64,000 nucleotides of DNA from Bradyrhizobium sp. C9 (GTDB taxonomy: Bacteria; Pseudomonadota; Alphaproteobacteria; Rhizobiales; Xanthobacteraceae), in NCBI RefSeq assembly GCF_002532045.1, contig NZ_NWTG01000001.1, positions 372,001 to 436,000 on the forward strand, written 5' to 3'. A program made the translations under genes and the position numbers. Shown here one piece after another: positions 8,957 to 17,516 of this stretch; the first letter of the stretch is position 1; every line of letters begins with the position of its first letter. Below the pieces are notes generated by a model. The model saw nothing but the letters and a program-made list of their open reading frames with translations. It did not search any database and was not told the DNA's origin.

Positions 8957-8957
8957 C

Positions 8958-10031
8958 GTGCCGCAACAAGAACAAGATCAGGGGCAGACGCAGGGGGCGC
9001 TGAAGCGCATTTTCCTGCTCATTCCGGGCATTCTGCTCTGCGGCGTGGTCACGATCATCGCGCTCGGCGTCCAGGCCGCCGAAGAGCGGGTTTTCGACCA
9101 TCCCTATATCGAGGCCCTGGTCGTCGCGATCCTGCTCGGGATGGCGGTCCGCACCGCCTGGGAGCCCGCCGAGCGCTGGCGTTCGGGCATTGCCTTCAGC
9201 GCCAAGCAGCTGCTCGAGGTCGCGGTGATGCTGCTCGGCGCGTCCATCAGCTTCGCCGCGATCCTGGCCTCGGGCTGGCTGCTGATCGGCGCCATTGCCG
9301 TGACCGTCGTGATCATGCTGGCAGTGAGCTATGGCCTCGCCCGCCTGCTCGGGCTCAAGGCCAAGCTCGCGATCCTGATCGCCTGCGGCAATTCGATCTG
9401 CGGCAACTCCGCGATTGCCGCGGTGGCGCCCGTGATCGAGGCCGATGGCGACGACATCGCCTCGTCGATCTCGTTCACCGCCATTCTCGGCGTGCTGATG
9501 GTGCTCGGCCTGCCGCTGCTGATCCCGCTCTTGAAGCTGACGGCGACGCAATACGGCATCCTCGCCGGGCTGACGGTCTACGCCGTGCCACAGGTGCTGG
9601 CGGCGACCGTGCCGGCCGGCATCGTCTCGACCCAGATCGGCACGCTGGTGAAGCTGGTGCGCGTCCTGATGCTGGGCCCGATCGTGGTTGCCCTCTCGCT
9701 GTTCGTGGCGCGGCAGCGCAAGGCCGCCGGCACCGCCGAGCAAGGTCCTGCGAAGGCTGCCGCGATCAGCCCGTTCAAGCTGGTGCCCTGGTTCATCATC
9801 GGCTTCCTGGTGCTGGCCGCGCTGCGCTCGTTCCAGCTGGTGCCCGATATCGCGATCGCGCCGGTGACCAAGACGGCGGCGATCCTCACCGTGGTCTCGA
9901 TGGCCGCGCTCGGGCTCGGCGTCGATGTCCGCGTGCTCTCGACCGTCGGCGGCCGGGTGACGGCCGCAGTCACGCTGTCGCTGATGCTGCTGCTGGGCCT
10001 CAGCATCGGTCTCGTGCACTTCTTCAAGTAG
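8958..10031 (+). CDS. UPF0324/YeiH-family membrane protein, putative sulfate exporter family
   Basis: Integral membrane protein of 357 residues with about ten hydrophobic segments. The family hallmark CGNSICGNSAIAA sits at residues 143-155. Members are annotated as putative sulfate or sulfite exporters, but few have been tested. Translation starts at GTG 8958, preceded by AGAGG at a good distance; there is no better in-frame start. The hydrophilic N-terminus (QQEQDQGQTQG) precedes the first helix. It is paired with a divergent LysR gene, as is YeiH with YeiE in enterobacteria. Substrate direction and identity are not visible from sequence. Confidence 0.88.
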   Translation: MPQQEQDQGQTQGALKRIFLLIPGILLCGVVTIIALGVQAAEERVFDHPYIEALVVAILLGMAVRTAWEPAERWRSGIAFSAKQLLEVAVMLLGASISFAAILASGWLLIGAIAVTVVIMLAVSYGLARLLGLKAKLAILIACGNSICGNSAIAAVAPVIEADGDDIASSISFTAILGVLMVLGLPLLIPLLKLTATQYGILAGLTVYAVPQVLAATVPAGIVSTQIGTLVKLVRVLMLGPIVVALSLFVARQRKAAGTAEQGPAKAAAISPFKLVPWFIIGFLVLAALRSFQLVPDIAIAPVTKTAAILTVVSMAALGLGVDVRVLSTVGGRVTAAVTLSLMLLLGLSIGLVHFFK

Positions 10032-10050
10032 CCGCGAGGGGCGCCGCCGA

Positions 10051-11064
10051 CTACTCGGCAGCCTTAGCGGTCTTGCCGAATAGCCGGGTCGGCGCGGCAA
10101 AGCCGCACGACGTGCCGTCGGTGACCTTGACCTGATCTTCCCACGGCAGGCGGAAGCGGCCGGACACCATGTCCTGCATGAAGGTGTAGGGGCAATCCAT
10201 CGCGCCGCCCTTCACCGCGACATAGCCGCGGTGCCACAGCTGATAGATGTTGTTCTCGACGCCCCAGTTCATCCGCGCCTCGCGCACGAGGTCGGGCCGC
10301 ACCTCGGCGGTGATGATCTCGTCGGCGCGTCCCGTGGTGCCGTGCGCGATGATGCTGCCGTCGAAATTGACGATCATGCCTTCGCCCATCGAGTCGAACG
10401 ACCCGTCCGAGCCGCACATGCAGACATTGGCCGTCACCATCAGGTTCTGGAACGCGTTGGCCTGGTTGGTGAAGCGCCAGCTGTCGCGGATCGGCGCGGT
10501 GTAGCCTGCGGTGCGGATCATGATCTCCGCGCCCTTGTAGGCGCATTCGCGGGCCATCTCCGGGAACATGCCGTCGTGGCAGATGATCAGCGCGATCTTC
10601 GCGCCCTTCGGACCGGCGATCACCGGAATGCCGATATCGCCCGGCTCCCACGGCTCGACCGGAATCCAGGGATGGAATTTGCGGTAATAGAGCTTGATCT
10701 CGCCGTGATCGTCGATGATCAGCCCTGAATTGTAGGGGTTGCCGTGCGGGTTGAACTCCATGATGGAGAAGCAGCCCCAGATCTTGTTGCCGATGCAGGC
10801 CTGCTTGAAAGCCGCGACTTCGGGGCCGTCGAGCCGGCACATGATCTCGGGGTTGGTGTCCATCGACAGGCCGTGCAGCGAATATTCCGGGAAGACGACC
10901 AGATCCATGGTGGCGAGATTGCGCCGCGCCTTGCCGACCATCCAGACGATGCGCTCGGTCTGCCGTGCCAGATCGGCCTTGGTCGCGACCAGGGGCAGCT
11001 GCAGCTGCACCAGTCCGATCACCACGCCATTGGGTGACTTGTTGAGGCCGCCAAGTCCATTCAT
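10051..11064 (-). CDS. amiF: Formamidase (nitrilase superfamily)
   Basis: Cytoplasmic formamide amidohydrolase, releasing ammonia and formate; 337 residues, the usual length for AmiF. The Glu-Lys-Cys triad is visible as Glu60 (FPEYS), Lys129 (YYRKF) and Cys162 (ICHDGMFPE), at spacings that match Helicobacter AmiF. The region GVENNIYQLWHRGYVA also follows AmiF and not aliphatic amidase AmiE, which has a different segment after the Cys. A strong GGAGGA ribosome site precedes the ATG. It is divergent from an isochorismatase-family amidase, so the pair likely handles small amides as nitrogen sources. An inverted repeat lies just upstream. Confidence 0.9.
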   Translation of the reverse strand: MNGLGGLNKSPNGVVIGLVQLQLPLVATKADLARQTERIVWMVGKARRNLATMDLVVFPEYSLHGLSMDTNPEIMCRLDGPEVAAFKQACIGNKIWGCFSIMEFNPHGNPYNSGLIIDDHGEIKLYYRKFHPWIPVEPWEPGDIGIPVIAGPKGAKIALIICHDGMFPEMARECAYKGAEIMIRTAGYTAPIRDSWRFTNQANAFQNLMVTANVCMCGSDGSFDSMGEGMIVNFDGSIIAHGTTGRADEIITAEVRPDLVREARMNWGVENNIYQLWHRGYVAVKGGAMDCPYTFMQDMVSGRFRLPWEDQVKVTDGTSCGFAAPTRLFGKTAKAAE

Positions 11065-11104
11065 GCCTGTCCTCCCGCCTGTTTGAAATGGGCTGTCATT
11101 TTCG

Positions 11105-11124
11105 CGAACGATTGTTGTCGTTCG
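11105..11124. promoter_or_regulatory. Candidate operator upstream of amiF
   Basis: Perfect inverted repeat CGAACGA-TTGTTG-TCGTTCG, 40 bases before the amiF start and within the divergent region shared with the next hydrolase. It resembles a dimeric repressor site. No regulator is encoded next to it. Confidence 0.45.
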
Positions 11125-11360
11125 GTCGGGCTCCCGTCCGGCCCTGAGCTAGCAACGATCATGCCAGCAACATCGAACAACCGGCAAATCAGGTGCCGGT
11201 GAGAACCTGGGAGGATGGCGCGGAGAACGGCCGCGCGCATGTCCCAACAGATTGAGATGCCGGACGTTTCGGACGGCTGAGGGCACAAGCCGCATCATTG
11301 CGCAATGGCACGCGGTTTGCTTAATCAAATGTAGGTCTTCTCGCATTCGGGGCGTGCTTC

Positions 11361-12038
11361 ATGGCAAATTCAAGCGGGACAATCGCGGCGGAGCCGGCGC
11401 CGATCACGCTCGACTGGAGCAAGACCGCGCTCGTCATCATCGACATGCAGCGCGATTTCATGGAGCCTGGCGGCTTCGGCGAGACGCTCGGCAATGACGT
11501 CAGCCAGCTTGCCCGCGCGGTGCAGCCGATCGCCGCGGTGCTCGCGGCGGTGCGCGAGGCCGGCTTGCTCGTGGTGCATACCCGTGAGGGCCATCTGCCC
11601 GATCTCTCCGATGCACCGCCAGCGAAACTCGAGCGCGGTGCGCCGTCGCTTCGGATCGGCGATCCCGGTCCGATGGGGCGGATACTGATCCGAGGCGAAG
11701 CCGGCCACGACATCATCCCCGAGCTCTATCCGCTAGCCAGCGAGATCGTGATCGACAAGCCCGGCAAGGGCGCGTTCTACGCCACCGAATTCGGCGACAT
11801 CCTACAGAAATACGGCATCGAGAATCTCCTGGTCTGCGGCGTCACCACCGAGGTCTGCGTCAACACCACGGTGCGCGAGGCCAACGACCGCGGCTACCGC
11901 TGCGTCGTGATATCAGACGGCTGCGCGTCCTATTTTCCGGAGTTCCACGAGATGGGCCTGAAGATGATCAAGGCACAGGGCGGTATCTTCGGTTGGGTCA
12001 CCGATTCAGCCGCGGTGCTGGAGGCGGTCGCTGCGTAG
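11361..12038 (+). CDS. Isochorismatase-family cysteine hydrolase (second copy)
   Basis: Amidohydrolase of 225 residues, paralogous to the biuret hydrolase-like protein at the left end. The triad is Asp28 (VIIDMQRDF), Lys133 (IDKPGKGAF) and Cys166 (TTEVCVNTT). It shares the [10 protein letters not shown] and [14 protein letters not shown] segments with its paralogue but lacks the insert bearing LPANKRW, so the substrate probably differs; ureidoacrylate, oxamate-type or carbamoyl compounds are possible. It is divergent from amiF with 296 bases between start codons. The ribosome site is weak (GGGG about 10 bases upstream). Confidence 0.85.
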   Translation: MANSSGTIAAEPAPITLDWSKTALVIIDMQRDFMEPGGFGETLGNDVSQLARAVQPIAAVLAAVREAGLLVVHTREGHLPDLSDAPPAKLERGAPSLRIGDPGPMGRILIRGEAGHDIIPELYPLASEIVIDKPGKGAFYATEFGDILQKYGIENLLVCGVTTEVCVNTTVREANDRGYRCVVISDGCASYFPEFHEMGLKMIKAQGGIFGWVTDSAAVLEAVAA

Positions 12039-12096
12039 AGCATGATGAGATCAGGACGCACACTCATCAACGTGCGCCATAGCCGGATCGAAGTGC

Positions 12097-12624
12097 CTAG
12101 CCCTTCGCGGCGGGTACGGGCGGCACCGGCAGGATGATTTCGGAAGCGATCTTCCAGTCCTTTCCGACGCGAAGCCAATTGATGATCATGAGAAACGGCC
12201 TGGCTGTTCCATCCTGTCCCGCATAAGAGACCGTGATGTTCATGGGCACGTAGGACTCGGCGACGTTGCGCGTCAGGCCGACAACCTTGAGCTTCGAATA
12301 ATCTGGCTCGAGCACGATCGGACCGGAGCTGCCGATATCATGCAGCTTCTGATCAATCGCCTCGTTGCCCCAAAAGCCGGCCCAGTTCCCCTCGGACGGG
12401 ATCGCGCTCTTGGCCACCAGCAGGGTCGAGGGCGATTGCCAGAACATTCCATGAAGAGCCTTGAAATCGTGGTTGTTGGCCAATTCCATCAGCCTGCCGA
12501 ACCGCGATCTTATCGCGCTGAGGGTCGCAGCATCCAGCGGCTCTTTCCTGACGGCGGAAGCAGACGCGACAGTCCCGGTGGCGAGAGCTGAGACAGCGAT
12601 GGTGGCAAGAAGTGTCTTGTACAT
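12097..12624 (-). CDS. Secreted NTF2/SnoaL-like protein, unknown function
   Basis: Protein of 175 residues starting with a Sec signal peptide (MYKTLLATIAVSALATG, cleavage likely after ASA). The mature part looks like a cystatin/NTF2 fold: an N-terminal helix with RFGRLMELANNHDFKALHGMF, then alternating strands ending FLMIINWLRVGKDWKIASEIILP. Such domains act as small-molecule binding pockets or isomerases, but no catalytic residues can be assigned. An upstream in-frame ATG exists (12654); the chosen start puts the signal peptide at the N-terminus. It lies downstream of a secreted alpha/beta hydrolase in the same direction, separated by a strong hairpin. Confidence 0.7.
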   Translation of the reverse strand: MYKTLLATIAVSALATGTVASASAVRKEPLDAATLSAIRSRFGRLMELANNHDFKALHGMFWQSPSTLLVAKSAIPSEGNWAGFWGNEAIDQKLHDIGSSGPIVLEPDYSKLKVVGLTRNVAESYVPMNITVSYAGQDGTARPFLMIINWLRVGKDWKIASEIILPVPPVPAAKG

Positions 12625-12666
12625 GCAGGAGTTTCCGTTCGATGCGTTCTGCATTCCTTGAGCGAG

Positions 12667-12706
12667 CGTTATCGCTCCCGGCGCGAACGCGCCGGGAGCG
12701 ATAACG
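12667..12706. terminator. Long perfect hairpin directly after hydrolase stop codon
   Basis: A 19-base-pair uninterrupted stem (CGTTATCGCTCCCGGCGCG and its complement) with only AA between the arms. It abuts the TGA of the alpha/beta hydrolase. There is no T-run on either strand, so it may protect or process mRNA, or attenuate the downstream NTF2-like gene. Confidence 0.6.
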
Positions 12707-13477
12707 TCACTTCGCGAGTGTGGCCTTTTCAATTACCGCGGCGACTTCCTTGGCATGCACGACGAGCGAGGCATGGCTGCCGGCGACTTCCGTCGTCTGA
12801 GCCTTCATCCTGGCTGCGAACGACTTCTGGGCCTCGGGCGCGACGACTTTATCCTTGGTGCTGATGACGTAGAACGTCGGCTTGTCATGCCAGGCCGCAA
12901 TGTCGACGGGGGCTTCGAACGCAACGTGGTTCAACGGGAGCTGCGAGTTGGCCAGGTGCGCAGCGATTTCCGGAGGAAGGTCGGCCGCGACGGCTGACGG
13001 AAACACCTTGGGATCGATGTACAAATTGCCCTTCGCGTCGGGATGGATCGCGTTGCCGCCTTCGGTCGGCGGACCGGCCTTTGCCAGCGACGCGAGGGAT
13101 TCACCGACCTCCGGCGCGAAAGCGGAGACGTAGACGAGCGCCGAGACCTTCGGATCGTTACCGGCCTGCGTGATGACCACGCCACCCCAGGAATGGCCGA
13201 CGAGGATGGTCTTTCCGTCCTGCTTGGCGAGCGCCTGCTTGGTGGCATCGACGTCAGCGGCAAGGGAGGTGAGCGGATTCTCGACGAGCGTGACGTTGTA
13301 GCCTTTCTTCGTGAGAATATCGGCAACGGGCTGCCAACTCGTCTGGTCCACGAAAGCGCCGTGCACGAGTACGATGTTGCGGGCTGCTCCCTTGGGCAAC
13401 TCGGCAGAATGGACGGAGCCGACCAATGTCGTTCCGGCCAGAAGTACGGCGGCGGCTGAGAGGAAGATATTTCGCAT
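12707..13477 (-). CDS. Secreted alpha/beta-fold hydrolase
   Basis: Periplasmic or secreted hydrolase of 256 residues. A Sec signal (to about residue 24, SVHSA) precedes the fold. The oxyanion segment VLVHGAF (37-43), nucleophile Ser96 in GHSWGG, acid Asp209 (TKDKVV) and His235 (GSHASLV) give a complete triad. The EPHX/salicylate-esterase-like AB_hydrolase family, common in rhizobia, fits best; the substrate is probably a small ester, unknown. It is divergent from an AraC-family gene, with repeated ATCGTCCG sites between them, so it is probably that regulator's target. Confidence 0.85.
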   Translation of the reverse strand: MRNIFLSAAAVLLAGTTLVGSVHSAELPKGAARNIVLVHGAFVDQTSWQPVADILTKKGYNVTLVENPLTSLAADVDATKQALAKQDGKTILVGHSWGGVVITQAGNDPKVSALVYVSAFAPEVGESLASLAKAGPPTEGGNAIHPDAKGNLYIDPKVFPSAVAADLPPEIAAHLANSQLPLNHVAFEAPVDIAAWHDKPTFYVISTKDKVVAPEAQKSFAARMKAQTTEVAGSHASLVVHAKEVAAVIEKATLAK

Positions 13478-13628
13478 CGATTGTTCCTATTGGCGTATCG
13501 GACGAACACGGTCCGGAGGAATGGACAGGCGTTTCCAGCAAGGTCGCGGTTCTTCCATCTGCCATCGGCGAAATGGTTGCCGTACGTGACGCCGGCCCGC
13601 CGCGACGTGACCTATTCCGCCGGCCTTT

Positions 13629-13673
13629 CGGACGATAGGGATCAATCGTCCGTATGTTGTGTCGGATCGTCCG
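13629..13673. promoter_or_regulatory. Candidate AraC-type operator cluster
   Basis: Inverted pair CGGACGAT (13629-13636) and ATCGTCCG (13645-13652), then a second direct copy ATCGTCCG at 13666-13673. The two direct copies are 21 bases apart, two helical turns, the arrangement AraC-family dimers favour. A CGGACGA copy also lies at 13499. Located just upstream of the AraC gene and facing the hydrolase. Confidence 0.5.
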
Positions 13674-13692
13674 CCGCTCTAATCTCGCCGGC

Positions 13693-14655
13693 ATGGACAT
13701 ACTCGCCCAAGTGCTCGATCGCGTTCGTCTCAGCGGGACGCTGCTCTTTCACTTCGAGCTCGGCCATCCCTGGAATCTGGAGTTGCCGGCGCGCCCTTAC
13801 GCCCTGTTTCACTATCTCAGCCGCGGTTCGGCGACCCTTGCGCTGGGACAGGGACAGGAAATCCAGATGACGGCGGGTGATTTTGTCGTGATCACCCGCG
13901 GCGAGCCGCATGTGTTTTATTCGGATCGCCGGGCCAAGCCTTTGCAGATCATCGATATCGATCGATCGTCGCCGCGTCTTGGCGTCGTTCGTCACGGCGG
14001 TCGTGCAAAGCCGCTCTCGACCATGATCTGCGGCAACTTCACCGTTTCACGGCCGCTGTTCGGTAGCGTGCTGGAGCTACTGCCTCCCGTGCTCCTGCTG
14101 AAGCCAACGGCGGACAGCGAGTGGCTTGAGGCGATCCTGCGTCGCATGGTCAGCGAGTCCGCGCTCGAGCGTCCTGGCCAACGCGTCGCGCTCTCACGAT
14201 TGACGGAAGTGCTCTTTGTCGAGGTACTGCGAAACTGGATCAAGTCCCTCGGTCCCGGAGAAGGCGGGTGGCTCGGGGCGATATCGGATCCGCACATCGG
14301 GCCCGCACTCAAGCTGATCCACGAAAACCCGGAGCAGCCCTGGGCCTTGAGCGACCTCGGCCAGCGTGTGGGGCTCGGCCGCTCGGCTTTTTCGGCCCGT
14401 TTCACCAGGCTCGTCGGCCAATCCATGCATCGCTATGTCATCGAACGCCGGATGGCAGAGGCGGCATTCCTGCTCGAAACCAGCGACGAGCCGATCGCAC
14501 GAATTGCAAGCCGGGTCGGTTACGAGACCGCGGCGGCGTTTTCGAAGCTGTTCCACCGGCATCACGGCCTATCGCCTGGCCGGTACCGAGCAGCTCGACG
14601 ATCCGACGGTGGAGGAAGGCAAGGGGACGTTCAGGAAGCAGCAGTTGCCGAATGA
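13693..14655 (+). CDS. AraC-family regulator with cupin-like sensor domain
   Basis: Regulator of 320 residues. The N-terminal half is a cupin-like ligand domain (GHPWNLELPARPYALFHYL, then GDFVVITRGEPHVF), as in the AraC_cupin_6 group. The C-terminal half has two helix-turn-helix units: WALSDLGQRVGLGRSAFSAR and IARIASRVGYETAAAFSKLF, ending in the usual HHGLSPGRYR. The ATG at 13693 is preferred over an upstream one because the domain begins directly after it and the operator repeats lie just upstream. It is divergent from the secreted alpha/beta hydrolase, which is its likely target. The effector is unknown. Confidence 0.9.
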   Translation: MDILAQVLDRVRLSGTLLFHFELGHPWNLELPARPYALFHYLSRGSATLALGQGQEIQMTAGDFVVITRGEPHVFYSDRRAKPLQIIDIDRSSPRLGVVRHGGRAKPLSTMICGNFTVSRPLFGSVLELLPPVLLLKPTADSEWLEAILRRMVSESALERPGQRVALSRLTEVLFVEVLRNWIKSLGPGEGGWLGAISDPHIGPALKLIHENPEQPWALSDLGQRVGLGRSAFSARFTRLVGQSMHRYVIERRMAEAAFLLETSDEPIARIASRVGYETAAAFSKLFHRHHGLSPGRYRAARRSDGGGRQGDVQEAAVAE

Positions 14656-14816
14656 CCTTGGCCCAGATGTCCGCTCATGGCTCGGCTCGGACTTTCCGCG
14701 AAGTGCGCTCTTGGGCAGCTGGATGAGACATCATCCGGGCTTTTCTCGGCTTCCCATTTTATCGGTACACGACCTGGGCTGCGGCCGCGAATAAGGCGCG
14801 TTCCCTCCGTGCCGGA

Positions 14817-14847
14817 TTGCCAGCGACCGCGCGTTGCGGTCGGGCAA
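14817..14847. terminator. Hairpin in the gap downstream of the AraC gene
   Basis: Bulged stem TTGCC-ag-CGACCGC / GCGGTCG-GGCAA with loop GCGTT. It lies in the 321-base gap 14656-14976 after the AraC gene and before the M15-like gene. Otherwise that gap shows only a likely promoter/leader for the next gene. Confidence 0.4.
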
Positions 14848-14976
14848 CACTTTCTGGAAAAGCGTAGCGTTAACCGCGTCCGTCCATTGCGCGTTTCCAT
14901 TTTGATCCGAATGATCGAAGCCGTCAGGTGCTTGGCTGTGCAACAGGGCTCGGATCGAGCCTTTGGAGGCTTCGGG

Positions 14977-16209
14977 ATGATGAACCCGCGGCGAATTGCG
15001 ACGGTGACGCCGGAGTTGTGCGGGACGGTCGTTCTCGCAGGTTGGCTCTTTGCCTGGCTTGCCGGCTCTGCCGGCATCGGGAACACCGGAGCAGTGCCCG
15101 TCGAGGGACTCGCATCATCTCTCGCCGCCAATGCCGAACCGGCTGATACGCACCAGGCAGCTGCAGTCGCCAACGTGAACGCCGATGTGGCGATGGCTGC
15201 CGAACCCGTGACGCGGCCGGCCTCCGACGCGACCGTCACGCCGCGGGCCGGCGTCATGGGCAGCGCTGTCGCTTACGCCGATGCGGCGATGGCGGTTGAA
15301 TCGATGCCGGCGCAGCCGGCCCCTGACGCGACAGCGACCTCGAGCGAGCCGAAATCAATCGTCGTGGCTGCGTTGCCGGATTCGTCGCAGATGCTGCCGG
15401 TCGAAACATCGCCGGAGCAAACGGCGATAGCGAGCACGCCTCCGGTGTCGAGCGACACCAAGGAGGCCGCGAGACCCCTGGATATTTTCGAAGAGTGCCT
15501 CGTCGTTGATCTGTGCATCGACCGGTACTTGTGGGCCCTCTACGAGCGGACGCCCAAGGAAGACACCATCAGCGTGCAAGAGCAGCGGAAAGTGACGGTC
15601 AAAAGGAAGCGCAAGACGGTGACCGTCACCAGGACGTTCACCAGGCGCGTCGATAACGATTTCACGTGGAAGGATCCGAAGGCGGCGGAACGAATGGGCA
15701 TGCCGATGATCGACTACGTGATTGGAGGGGTGGATCGGAGCTTCAGGCTCAAGCTGTTTCACGCGCTTTACGCGGCCGAACAGGCCGGGTTGTCGCCCGG
15801 CATCACCAGCGCGTTCCGCGATGACTACCGTCAATCGATTGCGAGCGGCCTGAAGGCGGCGTCCGACAAGTCGTACCATGGAGGAAGCTTCCGTGGCGGC
15901 TATGGCCACGGGCTTGCCGCCGATATCGTGAGCGTCAAAGGCGCGACGCGGGCGGAGCGTTGGGTTTCCACCGAGGCCCTTTGGAAATGGATCGATGCGC
16001 ACGGACCGGATTTTGGAATCGGGCGACCGTATCTCGATCGAGATCCGCCGCATGTCGCGCCGATAGACGGCAAGGAATACGCCGCTCACCGCGGCGGGAC
16101 GAAAGCTCAGCGCGCGGAAGCGGATATCAAGAAGCGCAACCGGGGCGCTCTGCAGGTCGTGGCGAAACGATCAAAAACCGCAAAAGCGTCGAAAGGGAGA
16201 ACGATCTGA
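14977..16209 (+). CDS. Membrane-anchored protein with M15 peptidase-like C-terminus
   Basis: Protein of 410 residues in three parts: one membrane segment (about 15-33), an Ala/Pro/Thr-rich low-complexity linker (about 34-165) and a globular C-terminal domain. The last has SYHGGSFRGGYGHGLAADIV and later DRDPPHVAP, which resemble the His/Asp...His zinc-site pattern of M15 D,D-carboxypeptidases and endolysins, but spacing differs from the standard SxHxxGxAxD, so activity is uncertain. A basic segment VTVKRKRKTVTVTRTF precedes it. GGAGG seven bases before ATG 14977 fixes the start. Likely periplasmic, acting on or binding peptidoglycan. It is followed 39 bases on by an aspartokinase paralogue. 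Confidence 0.65.
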   Translation: MMNPRRIATVTPELCGTVVLAGWLFAWLAGSAGIGNTGAVPVEGLASSLAANAEPADTHQAAAVANVNADVAMAAEPVTRPASDATVTPRAGVMGSAVAYADAAMAVESMPAQPAPDATATSSEPKSIVVAALPDSSQMLPVETSPEQTAIASTPPVSSDTKEAARPLDIFEECLVVDLCIDRYLWALYERTPKEDTISVQEQRKVTVKRKRKTVTVTRTFTRRVDNDFTWKDPKAAERMGMPMIDYVIGGVDRSFRLKLFHALYAAEQAGLSPGITSAFRDDYRQSIASGLKAASDKSYHGGSFRGGYGHGLAADIVSVKGATRAERWVSTEALWKWIDAHGPDFGIGRPYLDRDPPHVAPIDGKEYAAHRGGTKAQRAEADIKKRNRGALQVVAKRSKTAKASKGRTI

Positions 16210-16248
16210 TCCGGTTCAGCTGCGCCTTTCAACACGACGCGGGCAAGA

Positions 16249-17442
16249 ATGCCTAGCAATACCACCATCGTGCAAAAATACGGCGGCGCCTGTCTCGAAA
16301 CACCGGCAAAGATCCGCGCAGTCGCGAGCAGCGTCGCCGATCTGCATGGTCGTGGCCATCGTGTCGTGGCGATCGTTTCAGCGATGGGCAAGACCACCGA
16401 CGAACTCGTCAGGATGGCCTATCAGGTCAGCCCGCATCCCAATCGCCGCGAACTCGATATGTTATTGACCACCGGCGGGCGCATCAGCATGTCCCTGATG
16501 AGCATGGCGCTGTCTGATCTCGGCGTGCCGGCGATCAGCTTTACTGGCAGTCAGGCCGGCGTGATGACCGATGGATCCCATTCCTCTGCACGCATTCTGG
16601 ATGTGCGGCCGATTCGCGTGCGTGAAGAGCTCGATCGCGGACGCATCGTGGTTCTGGCGGGCTTTCAGGGCGTGAATCCGCTCACCAAGGAAATCACGAC
16701 GCTTGGCCGGGGTGGCAGCGATACCACCGCGGTCGCCATGGCTGCGGCACTCCAAGCGGAGTGCTGCGAGATTATCAAAGAGGTCGACGGAGTTTGCTCG
16801 GCTGATCCGCGCATCGTCGCAAATGCAAAAGCCTTGCGTCAGCTGGATTTCGCATCCCTATCCGAAATGTGCTTCTGGGGCGCCAAGGTGCTGCATTTTC
16901 GCAGCGTGGAGCTGGCCCACAGCCGAAATGTGCCCCTCGTCTTGAGAAAGTGGGGCGGCGCTCGACACAGCACGCAAGTGATGAAGGAGGTCGCGGACAT
17001 GGAGAACGGGAGAGTCCTGGCCGTCAACTCGATGGCTCGCATTGAGCATGTGGAGATCGATTCGGCGAACCTCAATCAAGGCTTTGAGAAGTTCGCGCTG
17101 CATCTCGAGCAAAACGCCTTGCCTTGGCCGCAACTCCTCGCCTCGGCTTTCGCCGCCGAAAAAACCCGCATCATGATGACTTCCGATTCGGAGACGCTCG
17201 ACGCGTTGCTGCGCACGCTGGAGGGGAGCAAAGACCTGCGCAAACAGCGCGAGACTCTCAGTTCGGTGAGCCTCACTTGCTTCGGCGGTATTTCTTCGGA
17301 CCTGCCGTACAAGGCGGTTCAGATTCTGCAACGTCACGGGATCATCGCCGACAAGTATGTCTTGTCATCGCATTCGGTCAGTTTCTTTGTTCCGACGGAA
17401 AGCCGTGAGGCCGCGGTCAGGGCCTTGCATTCGCTGATCTAG
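16249..17442 (+). CDS. Divergent aspartokinase paralogue
   Basis: Aspartate kinase family protein of 397 residues: an amino-acid-kinase domain (about 1-240) and a C-terminal regulatory part of ACT type. It keeps the catalytic Lys10 and the phosphate-binding loops [12 protein letters not shown] and [11 protein letters not shown]. However, the hallmark K(F/Y)GGTS near the N-terminus reads KYGGACLE, losing the Thr-Ser pair, and the usual TDVDGVYTADPR is [11 protein letters not shown]. It may be a specialised or non-biosynthetic kinase, since it is not next to other lysine/threonine genes. It follows the M15-like gene in the same direction, and both could relate to the cell wall through diaminopimelate; that link is speculative. 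Confidence 0.85.
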   Translation: MPSNTTIVQKYGGACLETPAKIRAVASSVADLHGRGHRVVAIVSAMGKTTDELVRMAYQVSPHPNRRELDMLLTTGGRISMSLMSMALSDLGVPAISFTGSQAGVMTDGSHSSARILDVRPIRVREELDRGRIVVLAGFQGVNPLTKEITTLGRGGSDTTAVAMAAALQAECCEIIKEVDGVCSADPRIVANAKALRQLDFASLSEMCFWGAKVLHFRSVELAHSRNVPLVLRKWGGARHSTQVMKEVADMENGRVLAVNSMARIEHVEIDSANLNQGFEKFALHLEQNALPWPQLLASAFAAEKTRIMMTSDSETLDALLRTLEGSKDLRKQRETLSSVSLTCFGGISSDLPYKAVQILQRHGIIADKYVLSSHSVSFFVPTESREAAVRALHSLI

Positions 17443-17516
17443 TTGAAACTTGATGAAGGGCCGATGTCGTCTATTGCCCCGACCCGGACCTTCCGCGATG
17501 TACGCGACCCACGTGC

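Noticed and set aside
10051..11064. Aliphatic amidase AmiE as the identity of the nitrilase-family protein
   Set aside because: The segments after the catalytic Cys and near GVENNIYQLWHRGYVA follow formamidase AmiF, not AmiE.
11061..11288. 75-codon minus-strand frame upstream of amiF
   Set aside because: Would overlap the amiF start and the candidate operator; no family resemblance.
12037..12060. GAGCATGATGAGATC sequence similar to the start of a common rhizobial repeat
   Set aside because: Too short and without a second arm to call as a repeat copy.
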